Origin: Treponema brennaborense DSM 12168
Lineage (GTDB): Bacteria; Spirochaetota; Spirochaetia; Treponematales; Treponemataceae
Assembly: GCF_000212415.1 (NCBI RefSeq)
Contig: NC_015500.1
Location: forward strand, 1,922,001 to 1,986,000
DNA: 64,000 nt
Direction: 5' to 3'
Both the position numbers and the translations under genes were made by a program. Numbering within the stretch: the stretch's first letter is position 1; every line of letters starts with the position of its first letter. The notes beneath the pieces were generated by a model. It was not told the origin of the DNA, ran no database searches, and saw nothing but the letters and a program-made list of their open reading frames with translations. Below are positions 8,413 to 17,250 of the stretch, one piece after another.

Positions 8413-9618
8413 TCACATTCTGCCGTCAAGAAATTTGCCAGTTTCCTTGTGGTTAAAGTTCGGAATCATCTCGTTAAAAAGAGCGATAAGCTCGCCGCGC
8501 GTCCACTCGCCTTTTGCACGCATTGCTTTTATCATTTCGATGAATATCTCAAGTTTTTTCTGCTCAAAAACCGGCTCGTTCTTTATAACTCCAAGATTTT
8601 TAAAGCGATTCATATCAAGATTTTCTTTATCCGTAAAGAATTCTTCAAAATCTTTTTCGCCGGTAGTATCGCTTTTGAAAAAATACACCGGATAGTTTCC
8701 AACGGCTTTTAATTCGCTGACCTTAGCACGCGCCTCGTCCTCACTTTCGCACTCATAAGGCTTGTAACCGCGACTTTCAAGATATTTTACCGCTATCTGA
8801 CTGAATGTAATAAGGTTTAAATCGTAATCAAGCTTAGGAAAGAACACGTCGCGGTTTTCACCGAGCAAACAGCTCATCAGACACAGCTCGCCGGATTCTT
8901 TCGGCGTAACAAAATAGCGGCGCACGTCATTCGGCGCCGAAAGAGGCTGATTCTTTTCCAGACGACGGTTGAAGCCGTACAAAAGCGAGCCGTCGCTGAA
9001 CGCGACATTTGCAAAGCGAGCCGTTGAAACAGGCATCTCAAGAGAACGCCGCATCAAAAACATCTCCATGATACGCTTAGACGCACCCATCATGTTTACC
9101 GGATTGGCCGCCTTGTCGGTCGAAACGCAGAAATACTTTTTTGCCTGCATATTGCGTGCCTGACACATCGTTTTATCGGTATTGAATACATTTACATCTA
9201 TCATCCGCATCAGGGTATACGGGTCTTTTTCCGAGCGTACGTGTTTCAAAGCGGAAAGGTTCAGGACATAGTCGTATCCGCCGTTTTTCTTAATCTGCGC
9301 CTGTATAAAGTCGTCGAATATGTCCGAGCCGCAGTCAATGGCGAACGTTGCAAACTCTCCGTCCGAATATCCCATAGACGAACGTATGTCGCGCACCAGC
9401 TCAACCATATTGTTCTCGCTTATATCAACCACGTGCAGAAGCCGGGGATTGCGCCTGAAAATCTCTCGGGTAACGGCAGAGCCAATCGAGCCGGCGCCGC
9501 CGATTACAAGAAATTTTGACGAAGAAATAATAGAAGAAAGTTCTGCTTCGTGTGCCGCGATGTCCTTTTCAAACAGGGGTGCAGTACGCCCGATAAGGGG
9601 AAGAATTGAGTCCATCAT
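8413..9618 (-). CDS. UDP-GlcNAc 4,6-dehydratase-like nucleotide-sugar enzyme (CapD family)
   Basis: A 401-aa extended SDR protein of the Polysacc_synt_2/FlaA1 group, which makes 4-keto-6-deoxy sugars from UDP-HexNAc. The NAD-binding G-G-A-G-S-I-G-S motif is at about residues 39-46. The L-S-A-L-K-H-V motif and the S-T-D-K-A-A-N-P-V-N-M-M-G-A-S-K-R active-site region follow. The enzyme lacks membrane segments, so it is a soluble form. It is the last gene of the first polysaccharide locus, after the phosphoglycosyl transferase, and probably prepares the first sugar for it. The exact product (UDP-QuiNAc, UDP-FucNAc or other) cannot be read from the sequence. Confidence 0.87.
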   Translation of the reverse strand: MMDSILPLIGRTAPLFEKDIAAHEAELSSIISSSKFLVIGGAGSIGSAVTREIFRRNPRLLHVVDISENNMVELVRDIRSSMGYSDGEFATFAIDCGSDIFDDFIQAQIKKNGGYDYVLNLSALKHVRSEKDPYTLMRMIDVNVFNTDKTMCQARNMQAKKYFCVSTDKAANPVNMMGASKRIMEMFLMRRSLEMPVSTARFANVAFSDGSLLYGFNRRLEKNQPLSAPNDVRRYFVTPKESGELCLMSCLLGENRDVFFPKLDYDLNLITFSQIAVKYLESRGYKPYECESEDEARAKVSELKAVGNYPVYFFKSDTTGEKDFEEFFTDKENLDMNRFKNLGVIKNEPVFEQKKLEIFIEMIKAMRAKGEWTRGELIALFNEMIPNFNHKETGKFLDGRM

Positions 9619-9703
9619 ATTTGTCCTTAGATTGTGATATTTGATTAAGAATTATTTAGGAAATGATTTGAAAAGAATTGCCAAAAAGTGATTGTAAATG
9701 AAA

Positions 9704-10369
9704 TTAAATATACTGCTCAAGTTCAGACGGAACAGGAGGCAAGTCCTTAAAAGCCGTCCGCCACTTTTTTGAAGATGGATTCAGTACAGCTTCTGCTGTC
9801 ATAAAAATTAATTTGAGGTATAACCACAATGTTTTATGTTGAATATACCAAACCTCAAGTGCCGCTTTGTAAGGTGCAATACTATTCTGATGAAAAGATT
9901 TTTTATCTTCAAAGTTCTGTAGAATTTCTTCTTCATTCCTAAAAACAATTGAACCAATTCCAGACAATCCCGGTCTGGATTTTTCCAAAACAACTTTGCA
10001 GTTTTCAGGATATCCTTCAAAGTGTTCTCTTACTGTAGGACGATAGCCAATTATACTCATCTGTCCCGCAAAAATATTCAACAACTGAGGCAACTCGTTT
10101 ATTTTAGTTTTTCGCAGGAATTTTCCCATCGGAAGCATACGTGGATCATTCTTACTGGTATATAAACCTCCGGCAAGATTGGGGGAATCACGAAGCATTG
10201 TAGCGAACTTCAACAACTTAAATTCTTTTCTCCCCTTTCCGATTCTTATTTGACTATAAAAAACATCATGCTCGCCGGTGAGTTTAAGCGCAATCATTAT
10301 AGGAATCATGAATGGCAAAAGGATAATGATGGCAATACCCGAAAAGAGAATATCAAAGAAACGTGTCAT
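9704..10369 (-). CDS. Undecaprenyl-phosphate phosphoglycosyl transferase (PglC/WcaJ catalytic domain)
   Basis: A 221-aa monotopic bacterial sugar transferase that moves a sugar-1-phosphate onto undecaprenyl phosphate, the first membrane step of repeat-unit assembly. It has a single N-terminal re-entrant hydrophobic helix (residues 3-28), then F-K-L-L-K-F-A-T-M-L-R-D-S, T-S-K-N-D-P-R, the long L-R-K-T-K-I-N-E-L-P-Q-L motif, and R-P-G-L-S-G-I-G-S. The length matches the minimal PglC-type enzyme rather than the larger WcaJ form. ATG 10369 overlaps the stop of the small upstream gene in an ATGA, so translation is coupled. Confidence 0.93.
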   Translation of the reverse strand: MTRFFDILFSGIAIIILLPFMIPIMIALKLTGEHDVFYSQIRIGKGRKEFKLLKFATMLRDSPNLAGGLYTSKNDPRMLPMGKFLRKTKINELPQLLNIFAGQMSIIGYRPTVREHFEGYPENCKVVLEKSRPGLSGIGSIVFRNEEEILQNFEDKKSFHQNSIAPYKAALEVWYIQHKTLWLYLKLIFMTAEAVLNPSSKKWRTAFKDLPPVPSELEQYI

Positions 10370-10650
10370 GCCGCTCTCCTTCGAAAAAACGGTACAAAGC
10401 TTATATACTGTCTTCGCCAGTTTTCTAAACCCACAAATAATTGCAATTCTCCAGAGTCTTTAAGACTATAAAGTTTCACTTCTTCCGATGGAATTTCAAT
10501 AATATTGTTAGAAACAAGGTTTGCTAAATCCAACTGCAATGCTTTTATCATGCTTATGCCGTTTTCTTCTACTTCTAACAAAGCTTCAAACAAATATCCA
10601 TTTTTTATAAATATCTGTTCATCAATTTTTTTGTTTCCCATTTTACCCAT
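10366..10650 (-). CDS. Small protein of unknown function coupled to the phosphoglycosyl transferase
   Basis: About 94 residues if it starts at ATG 10650, just after the stop of the upstream glycosyltransferase. Starts at 10704 or 10740 would overlap that gene by 44-80 bp, and none of the candidates has a convincing ribosome binding site. The protein is acidic in the middle and ends in an Arg-rich tail (F-F-R-R-R-A-A), with no membrane helix or motif that I recognise. Its stop overlaps the next start by 4 bp. A role as a partner or regulator of the sugar transferase is possible only from context. Confidence 0.55.
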   Translation of the reverse strand: MGKMGNKKIDEQIFIKNGYLFEALLEVEENGISMIKALQLDLANLVSNNIIEIPSEEVKLYSLKDSGELQLFVGLENWRRQYISFVPFFRRRAA

Positions 10651-10660
10651 ACCGTTTAAT

Positions 10661-11488
10661 TTAGAAATTTGATCCAGGGAAATTAAAGTCGAGAGCCTCG
10701 TCATTAATTCTTTTTCTTTCGGAATCAAAGAACCACCCATATTTGTTAAAATAATAAATTGCTGATTTTAATGTCTGTATGAACATTTTTTTTGACTTAT
10801 GCGACTCTCTATTCCACTTATGAATAATTGAAACTTCTGGATACATCACCGTTTCATAACAAGATGCAACTCTCCTAGAGATATCTGCATCTTCCATATT
10901 CATGAAAATATTTTCATCAAATACCCCAACATTTTCAAAGACAGAAACCCTAAAAACCATGAAACATCCGCTTATATAGGGAACATGAATGACTCTATTG
11001 TATCCAGTTTTTCTTAATTCAAATCGTTCATTCATTTTTTCAGCTATCTTTGTCCTTGAAAGAAAGCCTCTTAAAAACATATTTGTAAGTGTTGGCAATA
11101 ATTTACAAACATACTGTAAAGAACCATCTGTATTTAGAATTTGAGGCATCAATAAGCCAACTCTCACATTTGATTCCATGAAACAGACTATTTTATTTAT
11201 TATTTCAGAATCAAATTCAATATCAGGGTTCAGAACAAAATGAAAATCTGACTTATTCGTCATAGCTTGTTTTATTGCAATATTATGCCCTGCGCCATAG
11301 CCTTTATTAGAATTTAGGAACATATAAAAAATATATTCATTTTCAGATATTTCTTTTGGCAAAGGAAGGGCCGCTGGTGAGTTATCTATAAGATATAATA
11401 GTTTATCTGCACTTGGGGCATATGATTTTATAGCGGTTACTAGTTCAGATATATTTGTTTTATAAAGGACGATGCTTGCAGTTATCAT
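10661..11488 (-). CDS. Glycosyltransferase family 2, rhamnosyltransferase-like
   Basis: A 275-aa GT-A fold enzyme for one linkage of the repeat unit. Visible are the A-S-I-V-L-Y-K start, the D-N-S motif, N-x-G-Y-G-A-G-H-N, the metal-binding N-P-D-I-E-F-D segment, and the F-M-N-M-E-D-A-D-I-S-R-R acceptor-site motif of WbbL-like rhamnosyltransferases. No dTDP-rhamnose genes are nearby, so the donor sugar is open. The next gene downstream is the small coupled gene. The DNA is AT-rich like the rest of the island. Confidence 0.87.
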   Translation of the reverse strand: MITASIVLYKTNISELVTAIKSYAPSADKLLYLIDNSPAALPLPKEISENEYIFYMFLNSNKGYGAGHNIAIKQAMTNKSDFHFVLNPDIEFDSEIINKIVCFMESNVRVGLLMPQILNTDGSLQYVCKLLPTLTNMFLRGFLSRTKIAEKMNERFELRKTGYNRVIHVPYISGCFMVFRVSVFENVGVFDENIFMNMEDADISRRVASCYETVMYPEVSIIHKWNRESHKSKKMFIQTLKSAIYYFNKYGWFFDSERKRINDEALDFNFPGSNF

Positions 11489-11507
11489 ATTTATGATTTC
11501 TCCCCAT

Positions 11508-12653
11508 CTAGAATTTAAATATTTTTCGTAATAATTTTACATGTCCTAATAGAATTGAAATTATAATTGGAATTGCAACACCAACCACCGTATAGGCAAA
11601 ACACCAATACCATTCATTTTTCCAAACAGGAAACAATGAAAAAACAATGTGATCAGCAGAATAGATTTTCATTTGTACAAAAGTAATTATTTTAAAGCTT
11701 AATATATGCAATGCCAAAATCGGTATGGTATGAGAGCCAATATAAAGTAAAACTTGCACAAAAAATTTTGAGTACATAAGAATCACCTGACTCAAAGACC
11801 ATAAAAATAGAAAACCAGTGAGAGAAGATACTATAAAAAATAGCGGATTTACAAGATTAACGCTCGCAATAGAAATTCTACCGTATCTAGTCAAAAATAA
11901 AAGGATAAAAAAAGTAATCCCCAAGAGAAGAAAAACATTTACTTTTTTCAACAGTTCTAAAAAATTATATTGTTTAATGTATACACCTGCAGCAAAGAGT
12001 ACTTCAGTACACATTACAATCAAAATAGGCTTAAAAGAAGGATAATGATTTTTTATCAAAAAACCTGTAATTAAAAATAAAACAGAAAAAATAATATGAA
12101 ATTTTTGAGAGTTTATTTTTTTTAGGAGCCAGTCGATACCTGCATAAAAAACAGTTACATAAAATAGTCCCCCCAAAAACCATAATGCCCCCATAAAAGG
12201 GCGCGAATGTATAAAAAAACACATCTTTAAAAGAATTGTCGCTGCTTGTTTTAGAGTTATTAATTTACAAAATCCATCTGGCAAAAGAGGATTTAGTTCA
12301 AAGTATAAATGATCATCAGTTAATACCCCCCCCCCTACAAATGCATTCTGTAAACATAAAAATACTATATTATACGCCATATAAGGAATCCATAAGGAAT
12401 ATATTCTTTTACGCATCAAAGTCAAAACGGATTTAAAGCTTTCAGAATATTTTTCGTTATAGCAAAAACCTGCTGCAATATAAAAAGCTGACACATGGAA
12501 AAGATAAACAAACTTATTACAAAATGGGTCGTAAGTATGTCCAAGAACTACAAAGATTATACTTATTGCTTTTATGATATCTATTTCTTTATAATGAGAA
12601 GGTAACGTACAACTTTTTTCAATTTTATTTTGAAAAACAAATCTTTCGTTCAT
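11508..12653 (-). CDS. Membrane acyltransferase 3 family protein
   Basis: A 381-aa integral membrane protein with about ten hydrophobic helices. The N-terminal I-D-I-I-K-A-I-S-I-I-F-V-V-L-G-H motif contains the catalytic His of the acyltransferase 3 family, and the R-K-R-I-Y-S-L-W-I-P-Y motif follows. Such enzymes O-acetylate surface polysaccharides or lipids. GGAG lies 8 nt before ATG 12653. It follows the RpiB-like gene after only 2 bp. The acyl group and target sugar are not deducible. Confidence 0.87.
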   Translation of the reverse strand: MNERFVFQNKIEKSCTLPSHYKEIDIIKAISIIFVVLGHTYDPFCNKFVYLFHVSAFYIAAGFCYNEKYSESFKSVLTLMRKRIYSLWIPYMAYNIVFLCLQNAFVGGGVLTDDHLYFELNPLLPDGFCKLITLKQAATILLKMCFFIHSRPFMGALWFLGGLFYVTVFYAGIDWLLKKINSQKFHIIFSVLFLITGFLIKNHYPSFKPILIVMCTEVLFAAGVYIKQYNFLELLKKVNVFLLLGITFFILLFLTRYGRISIASVNLVNPLFFIVSSLTGFLFLWSLSQVILMYSKFFVQVLLYIGSHTIPILALHILSFKIITFVQMKIYSADHIVFSLFPVWKNEWYWCFAYTVVGVAIPIIISILLGHVKLLRKIFKF

Positions 12654-12655
12654 TT

Positions 12656-13084
12656 TTAATTCTCCAACATATCAAGCCTAACTTTATGCTTTCCGCTAAC
12701 AAAAGAATTAGATAAAAATGTTTTTACTATTTCACGAGCTGTTATAAATCCAATAATCTGAGCTCCCATACACAATACATTTGCATCATTATGCTGGCGA
12801 GTAAGTTCCGCAGATTTTATATCAGAGCAAGCAGCAGCACGAATCCCTTTTACTTTATTCGCGGCAATACTCATTCCTATTCCAGTTCCACATAGAAGGA
12901 TTCCAAAATCAACTTCTTTTGAAACAACTTTATGACAAACTGCTTTCGCATAAATAGGGTAATCAACAGACTCCAATGAAAAGGCTCCTACATCTTCACA
13001 TCCATACCCATGCTCAACAAGCCATACTTTTAACTTTTCTTTATATTCAAATCCTGCATGATCACAGCCTATTGCAACTTTCAT
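12656..13084 (-). CDS. RpiB/LacAB family sugar-phosphate isomerase
   Basis: I choose ATG 13084 (142 aa), which gives the usual M-K-V-A-I-G-C-D-H-A-G start and overlaps the upstream stop in an ATGA. The active-site Cys lies in L-L-C-G-T-G-I-G, the anion-hole loop is G-I-G-M-S-I-A-A-N-K, and the catalytic His is in R-Q-H-N-D-A-N-V-L. Family members interconvert ribose-5-P and ribulose-5-P or related sugar phosphates. Its place between a cytidylyltransferase and an acyltransferase suggests it supplies a pentose or other sugar phosphate for polysaccharide synthesis rather than central metabolism. This role is inference. Confidence 0.88.
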   Translation of the reverse strand: MKVAIGCDHAGFEYKEKLKVWLVEHGYGCEDVGAFSLESVDYPIYAKAVCHKVVSKEVDFGILLCGTGIGMSIAANKVKGIRAAACSDIKSAELTRQHNDANVLCMGAQIIGFITAREIVKTFLSNSFVSGKHKVRLDMLEN

Positions 13085-13794
13085 GAATACAATTCCTCCT
13101 CTGAAAAAGTCATTAATGCTTTGCATAACGAGATATCTTCTTTTTTTGTAATTTTGATGTTATTAGTAAAACCTTTTGAAAAATATACAGTTTTTCCGTA
13201 ATAAATTAGAACTAAATCCGCATAAATAAAATCATGCTTATTGTCGTTCTCTGCTTTTTCATATAAATTCAAAATATCATCATATTTATAAGTCTGTGGA
13301 GTTTGAATTCTCATGATGGAACTTCTATCCAGTTGTTTTTGACCAGATAATCCATCATCTGTATAAATGACAGTTTCATAGCAAGGGATAGCTAAAGAGG
13401 CATTTCCTTTTTCATGTGCAACTTTCAGCATGTCGTTAATTGCCGCCTGAGGTAAAATAGGCCGAGCTGCATCATGGATTACAATAAAATCCTCAGAACT
13501 AAGAATTGAATGCAGCGCAAAGATTCCATTTCTCGTAGAATCATGACCCGTTTCTCCTCCTTCAACAATGCCTATGATTTTTGAAATTTTATACTCCAAA
13601 AGTATTTCTTTGAGATGCGGAATCCAATCTTTAAGGCACACGATAATAATACCGTCGATATTCAGATTTCTTTCAAAATTTTCTAAAGTATGAATAATTA
13701 CCGGTTTATCATTTACATATAGAAACTGCTTAGGCGTAGTTCCTCCTAATCGAGAACCTACGCCGCCGGCGAGAATAATCGCATAATTTTTCAT
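13081..13794 (-). CDS. IspD/TarI-like cytidylyltransferase
   Basis: A 237-aa nucleotidyltransferase of the IspD family. The CTP-binding loop is A-I-I-L-A-G-G-V-G-S-R-L with K-Q-F downstream; D-S-T-R-N-G (about 87), H-D-A-A-R-P and the R-I-Q-T-P-Q-T motif are present. IspD itself makes CDP-methylerythritol, but in wall and capsule loci close relatives make CDP-ribitol or other CDP-alditols. The neighbours (HisC-like enzyme, CDP-glycerol transferase-like enzyme, RpiB-like isomerase) favour a polysaccharide role. No ribulose-5-P reductase (TarJ-like) gene is adjacent, so CDP-ribitol is not assured. It starts 1 nt after the upstream stop. Confidence 0.85.
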   Translation of the reverse strand: MKNYAIILAGGVGSRLGGTTPKQFLYVNDKPVIIHTLENFERNLNIDGIIIVCLKDWIPHLKEILLEYKISKIIGIVEGGETGHDSTRNGIFALHSILSSEDFIVIHDAARPILPQAAINDMLKVAHEKGNASLAIPCYETVIYTDDGLSGQKQLDRSSIMRIQTPQTYKYDDILNLYEKAENDNKHDFIYADLVLIYYGKTVYFSKGFTNNIKITKKEDISLCKALMTFSEEELYS

Positions 13795-13795
13795 A

Positions 13796-14857
13796 TTAAT
13801 TCTCTATATCAATTTCCAACAAAGTACTGATAAAAAGTTTCATATACTTTCTATCCCAAATTGTTACACGCAAAAAACCTGCACTATCACCCTTACCACA
13901 AAAAATAAGAATGTTTTGCTTTTTCAATTCTTCTGTAATATATTCAGCCGTTTTATGTTTTGGTCTTATACAAATAAAACAGCCTTCCGTAGGAATATAC
14001 GAATATGCAGCCTCGTCCAAAGCTTTCAACAAAGCTTTTTTACCATCTTTAAATTTTTTCTGCAAATCGCCATATAATCTGTCAAAATTATCAACAATTG
14101 TTTCCCCAAATGTTAATGCAACATTATTAACAGTATAATGAGGCTTATAATTTTTAACATATTGAATATTTTTTTGGTTTGAAATAACTGCTCCCATCCT
14201 AAGGCCAGGAATTGAAAGAAATTTAGAAAAAGTACGAAGTATTATAAGATTATCATATCTATCGATTAAATTAATTGAGCTTTTTTCATAAAAATAATGG
14301 TATGCTTCATCTATTATAACCATAGCATTAACTTCTTTTGCTTTTTCTATTACACGAATAATATCCTCTTGTAGATAAACATTTCCAATCGGCATGTTTG
14401 GATTTACCAAAGAAATAAGACTAGTCCTTTCATCAATTCTTTTAATAAGTTCATCAATATTAAAAGTATAATCATCTTTGTAATGTACAAATTCAGTTTC
14501 CATTTGTTGCATATCGGCATACACTTTATACATTCCGAATGTCGGGGTTACACACAGCAGTTTTTTTCTAGATTCACCGAAAACTTTTACTACGTATCCC
14601 ATTGCAACAACAGATCCATCTGTAAGTGTAATATTTTCATATTTAAGTCCAAGCAAATGCGCATATTTAGCTGTAAACTCTATTTCTTCTGGATACAGGG
14701 ATAGATATGACGGGGTTATACGCTTTATTGCCTTTTTAAATAGCCATTTTGGAAGCCCATCCGGATTTTCATTTTGATCAAGTCGAATATAACCACCTCT
14801 ATTTTCCGGTTGATTCGTCCGAATGAAATCTTTAATAACAGGATTGATATAATACAT
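13796..14857 (-). CDS. HisC-like PLP-dependent aminotransferase or decarboxylase
   Basis: A 353-aa fold-type I PLP enzyme. ATG 14857 is chosen because AAGGAG lies 10 nt upstream; the reading frame is open 69 bp further but without support. Motifs are I-R-L-D-Q-N-E-N-P near the N-terminus, N-P-N-M-P-I-G, D-E-A-Y-H-Y-F and the PLP lysine in R-T-F-S-K-F-L-S-I-P-G-L-R-M-G. In Campylobacter jejuni capsule loci, HisC-like relatives act on small phosphates to give serinol phosphate or ethanolamine phosphate. Here the next gene is a cytidylyltransferase, so an amino-alcohol phosphate activated with CMP is a reasonable guess, not proven. Confidence 0.82.
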   Translation of the reverse strand: MYYINPVIKDFIRTNQPENRGGYIRLDQNENPDGLPKWLFKKAIKRITPSYLSLYPEEIEFTAKYAHLLGLKYENITLTDGSVVAMGYVVKVFGESRKKLLCVTPTFGMYKVYADMQQMETEFVHYKDDYTFNIDELIKRIDERTSLISLVNPNMPIGNVYLQEDIIRVIEKAKEVNAMVIIDEAYHYFYEKSSINLIDRYDNLIILRTFSKFLSIPGLRMGAVISNQKNIQYVKNYKPHYTVNNVALTFGETIVDNFDRLYGDLQKKFKDGKKALLKALDEAAYSYIPTEGCFICIRPKHKTAEYITEELKKQNILIFCGKGDSAGFLRVTIWDRKYMKLFISTLLEIDIEN

Positions 14858-14963
14858 AATGTATTTACTCCTTGAATTTATAAAATTAGGGTTGATTAAC
14901 AAAAACAGATACACGTTTATATTCATAAAATGAGAAAAAATTATAGCTAATCAAATTGAGATG

Positions 14964-16121
14964 TTATTTTATGATAGCGTTTTTTATTAGATTTATTGTA
15001 ACTTCACATGCATGTCCTTCTTCAAAACTGCCGCATTCTTCATGATGAAGTTTTATATCTTTCTTGTATTTTTCATAATCAAAAGTTAATATCAAATTAA
15101 CCATTTCATCGTTATTCCGAGCTATTGGATACGGCCATTTTTTACTTGGCATGTAAAATCCATGTTCTCTTTCATATTCATCAATATCATCAGCATAAAG
15201 AAAGCATGGTTTTTTAGTTAACGAATAATCCCACATCAAAGATGAATAATCGGTTATCAGAACATCTGCAGAATACAACAATTCTTGAATATCCGGATAG
15301 GCTGTAAGATTTATTACATTGCTTATATCTAATTCAACATCTTTTAATTTTGGATGCAGTCTAATACCAAATTGCCAATTATAATCTCCGAAACGCTTCT
15401 TTATCGCTTTTATAGTTCGTTCCATATCTAAATCGGAAACATGATATTTCTTTGAATCTGTAAAATCTTTTGGATCAGTTCTAAAAGTAGGAGCAAATAA
15501 GATAAGTTTTGAATTCAAATCAATGCTACAGTAATCAAATACCCTTTTTCTGATTGACACATCATTTTTGAAAAAAATATCATTACGCGGCATCCCCGAT
15601 GAAATACAAGCAGCTTCATTAAACAACATTGCTTTTGCTTCTATATCTGTAAAATATTTACAACTAGAAAGAATAAACTTTGTATTCTTTCTGTGCATTC
15701 TCATTTCTTTTTCATACCATTTGTTATGGTACAATGCATTCCCAGTTTTTTTATACGGACCGCCACCGTGCCATGTACTAATTGCAAATTGCCCTCTTTT
15801 GAAGGGTAAATAAGAAATTCCACCAGCATTAGTGATAACAACAGAACTTGTCAAAATATAATAAAAAAATAAAAGAGTATTTTTCTTTACAGCAATACAC
15901 CCCTCACCAACAGAGAAAGCTAATTCATGTACAGGAAAAATAACTTCATAATCATTAATTTTCTGATCACGAAGGTATTGATTAAGATATTTCATGCTAT
16001 CACCATATGTATAGGACATATCATTAAGCAAAGTAATCCGATTTTTTTTTACGGGAAAAATCCAATATATATGCAAGATAAAATGAATTATTTGTTTTAT
16101 TAAATAGTGGATAAAAGACAT
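14964..16121 (-). CDS. CDP-glycerol glycerophosphotransferase family protein (TagB/TagF-like)
   Basis: A 385-aa GT-B protein of the Glyphos_transf family, which moves a phospho-alditol from a CDP donor onto a glycan or lipid. Motifs include T-W-H-G-G-G-P-Y-K-K-T-G, S-S-G-M-P-R-N-D, L-F-A-P-T-F-R-T-D and the conserved L-I-T-D-Y-S-S-L-M-W-D-Y near residue 310. Teichoic-acid enzymes have W-H-G in the same place. The three genes downstream could make the CDP donor. GAGG lies 6 nt upstream of ATG 16121. The transferred group may be glycerol phosphate, ribitol phosphate or an amino-alcohol phosphate. Confidence 0.87.
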   Translation of the reverse strand: MSFIHYLIKQIIHFILHIYWIFPVKKNRITLLNDMSYTYGDSMKYLNQYLRDQKINDYEVIFPVHELAFSVGEGCIAVKKNTLLFFYYILTSSVVITNAGGISYLPFKRGQFAISTWHGGGPYKKTGNALYHNKWYEKEMRMHRKNTKFILSSCKYFTDIEAKAMLFNEAACISSGMPRNDIFFKNDVSIRKRVFDYCSIDLNSKLILFAPTFRTDPKDFTDSKKYHVSDLDMERTIKAIKKRFGDYNWQFGIRLHPKLKDVELDISNVINLTAYPDIQELLYSADVLITDYSSLMWDYSLTKKPCFLYADDIDEYEREHGFYMPSKKWPYPIARNNDEMVNLILTFDYEKYKKDIKLHHEECGSFEEGHACEVTINLIKNAIIK

Positions 16122-16134
16122 ATAGAACCTCGAT

Positions 16135-17250
16135 TTATGTTAAATATTTTTTTAGCTCCTCAAAAGTGTTTGGAAGCATATAAATATCTTTATGTGCAAG
16201 AAATATTTTTCGTTCAATAAAATCCAAAAGATACTTGTAATAATCGTTATAGAAACTTTTGTCATATAGATGAATTAATGAAATAACTTTATTTTTCAAA
16301 CCAAAATATATGTAAGGACTTACAATAGCCGTTGAAAAAATACTTATTAAAACTTTATTATTTAATTGTTCCGGCTCTAAGCAATAAATTTCCCATGGTA
16401 TAGAAAGATTTGTATTTATATGGTATCCGTTCTGTATGTAATATTCTATTGAGCTCCTTGGATGTACTTTCACTAATAAATTTTCTTTACCAACACATTC
16501 CGCAACTAATGCAAGCAGTTCTTTGTCATTTCCATACAGACCATCTGCATCACCAGCTCCATCAAAATAAATATATTTTTCTTTTATAAAATTATTTTCA
16601 GTACAACCAAATATCTGCTTAAAAAGCAAAGCATTATCAGAGTTGCTATTTAGTAATGATATTTGCTTTCTTGGGAATGGAACTTCATAATCTGCAATTT
16701 CAGGTCTATATAAATACTGGAAATTTACTTTATTAATTAAATAATTTATTCCAAAAAGTTCTTTTAATAATTGATTTGGATTTAACCGAAAAAGAACTTT
16801 CTGAAACCAATTTTTTTTCCAAAATAAACCATGCGTAGAATATGATGCAGTTCCTTCGTCTATCCATGCAAACTCACATTTCTTATTTTTACGAATTTGT
16901 TTAGCTACAAAATTATTGAGCCAATTTTTCCCCCCAAAAAAAATTCTGTCATATATTTTTTTTGTATCATATTGAGCTTTTAATCTTTTTCTATATTTAT
17001 TTAATTCATATATTTTACATAATAAGTTCTTTTGTAGAAAAACAGTTGTTTTGTAATCCTCATTTACAAGATATACATTCTCAAAAAAATTAGATTTTCT
17101 TATATTTTCTATAAGTATTTCACAATTTCTTATTTCATCAGTAATCAGTAAATCTCTTTTTTCATTTTGATAGTCTGAAGAAATTACGTTTATCATATTA
17201 AGAAGCTGTAAAGGTGTATTACAAATACAAAGTATCCTTTTATTTTCCAT
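16135..17250 (-). CDS. Sialyltransferase-like glycosyltransferase (GT52/polysialyltransferase type)
   Basis: About 371 aa. ATG 17250 is preferred to ATG 17259, which sits only 2 nt after GGAG; either overlaps the polymerase stop. The N-terminal I-C-N-T-P-L-Q-L-L-N motif is typical of bacterial lipooligosaccharide sialyltransferases and polysialyltransferases. W-I-D-E-G-T-A-S (D/E-x-G region), V-K-V-H-P-R (the HP motif) and a Ser-rich I-F-S-T-A acceptor motif follow in order. This order matches CMP-nonulosonate-dependent transferases, and CMP-nonulosonate genes lie just upstream. Linkage and acceptor are unknown. Confidence 0.78.
   Translation of the reverse strand: MENKRILCICNTPLQLLNMINVISSDYQNEKRDLLITDEIRNCEILIENIRKSNFFENVYLVNEDYKTTVFLQKNLLCKIYELNKYRKRLKAQYDTKKIYDRIFFGGKNWLNNFVAKQIRKNKKCEFAWIDEGTASYSTHGLFWKKNWFQKVLFRLNPNQLLKELFGINYLINKVNFQYLYRPEIADYEVPFPRKQISLLNSNSDNALLFKQIFGCTENNFIKEKYIYFDGAGDADGLYGNDKELLALVAECVGKENLLVKVHPRSSIEYYIQNGYHINTNLSIPWEIYCLEPEQLNNKVLISIFSTAIVSPYIYFGLKNKVISLIHLYDKSFYNDYYKYLLDFIERKIFLAHKDIYMLPNTFEELKKYLT

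Noticed and set aside
10366-10740. Longest form (124 aa) of the small gene
   Set aside because: It would overlap the upstream glycosyltransferase by 80 bp and has no ribosome binding site; ATG 10650 avoids the overlap.
13081-13794. Housekeeping ispD of the MEP isoprenoid pathway
   Set aside because: Motifs fit IspD, but the AT-rich island, the overlap with an RpiB-like gene and the CDP-glycerol transferase-like neighbour make a polysaccharide role more likely; not fully excluded.
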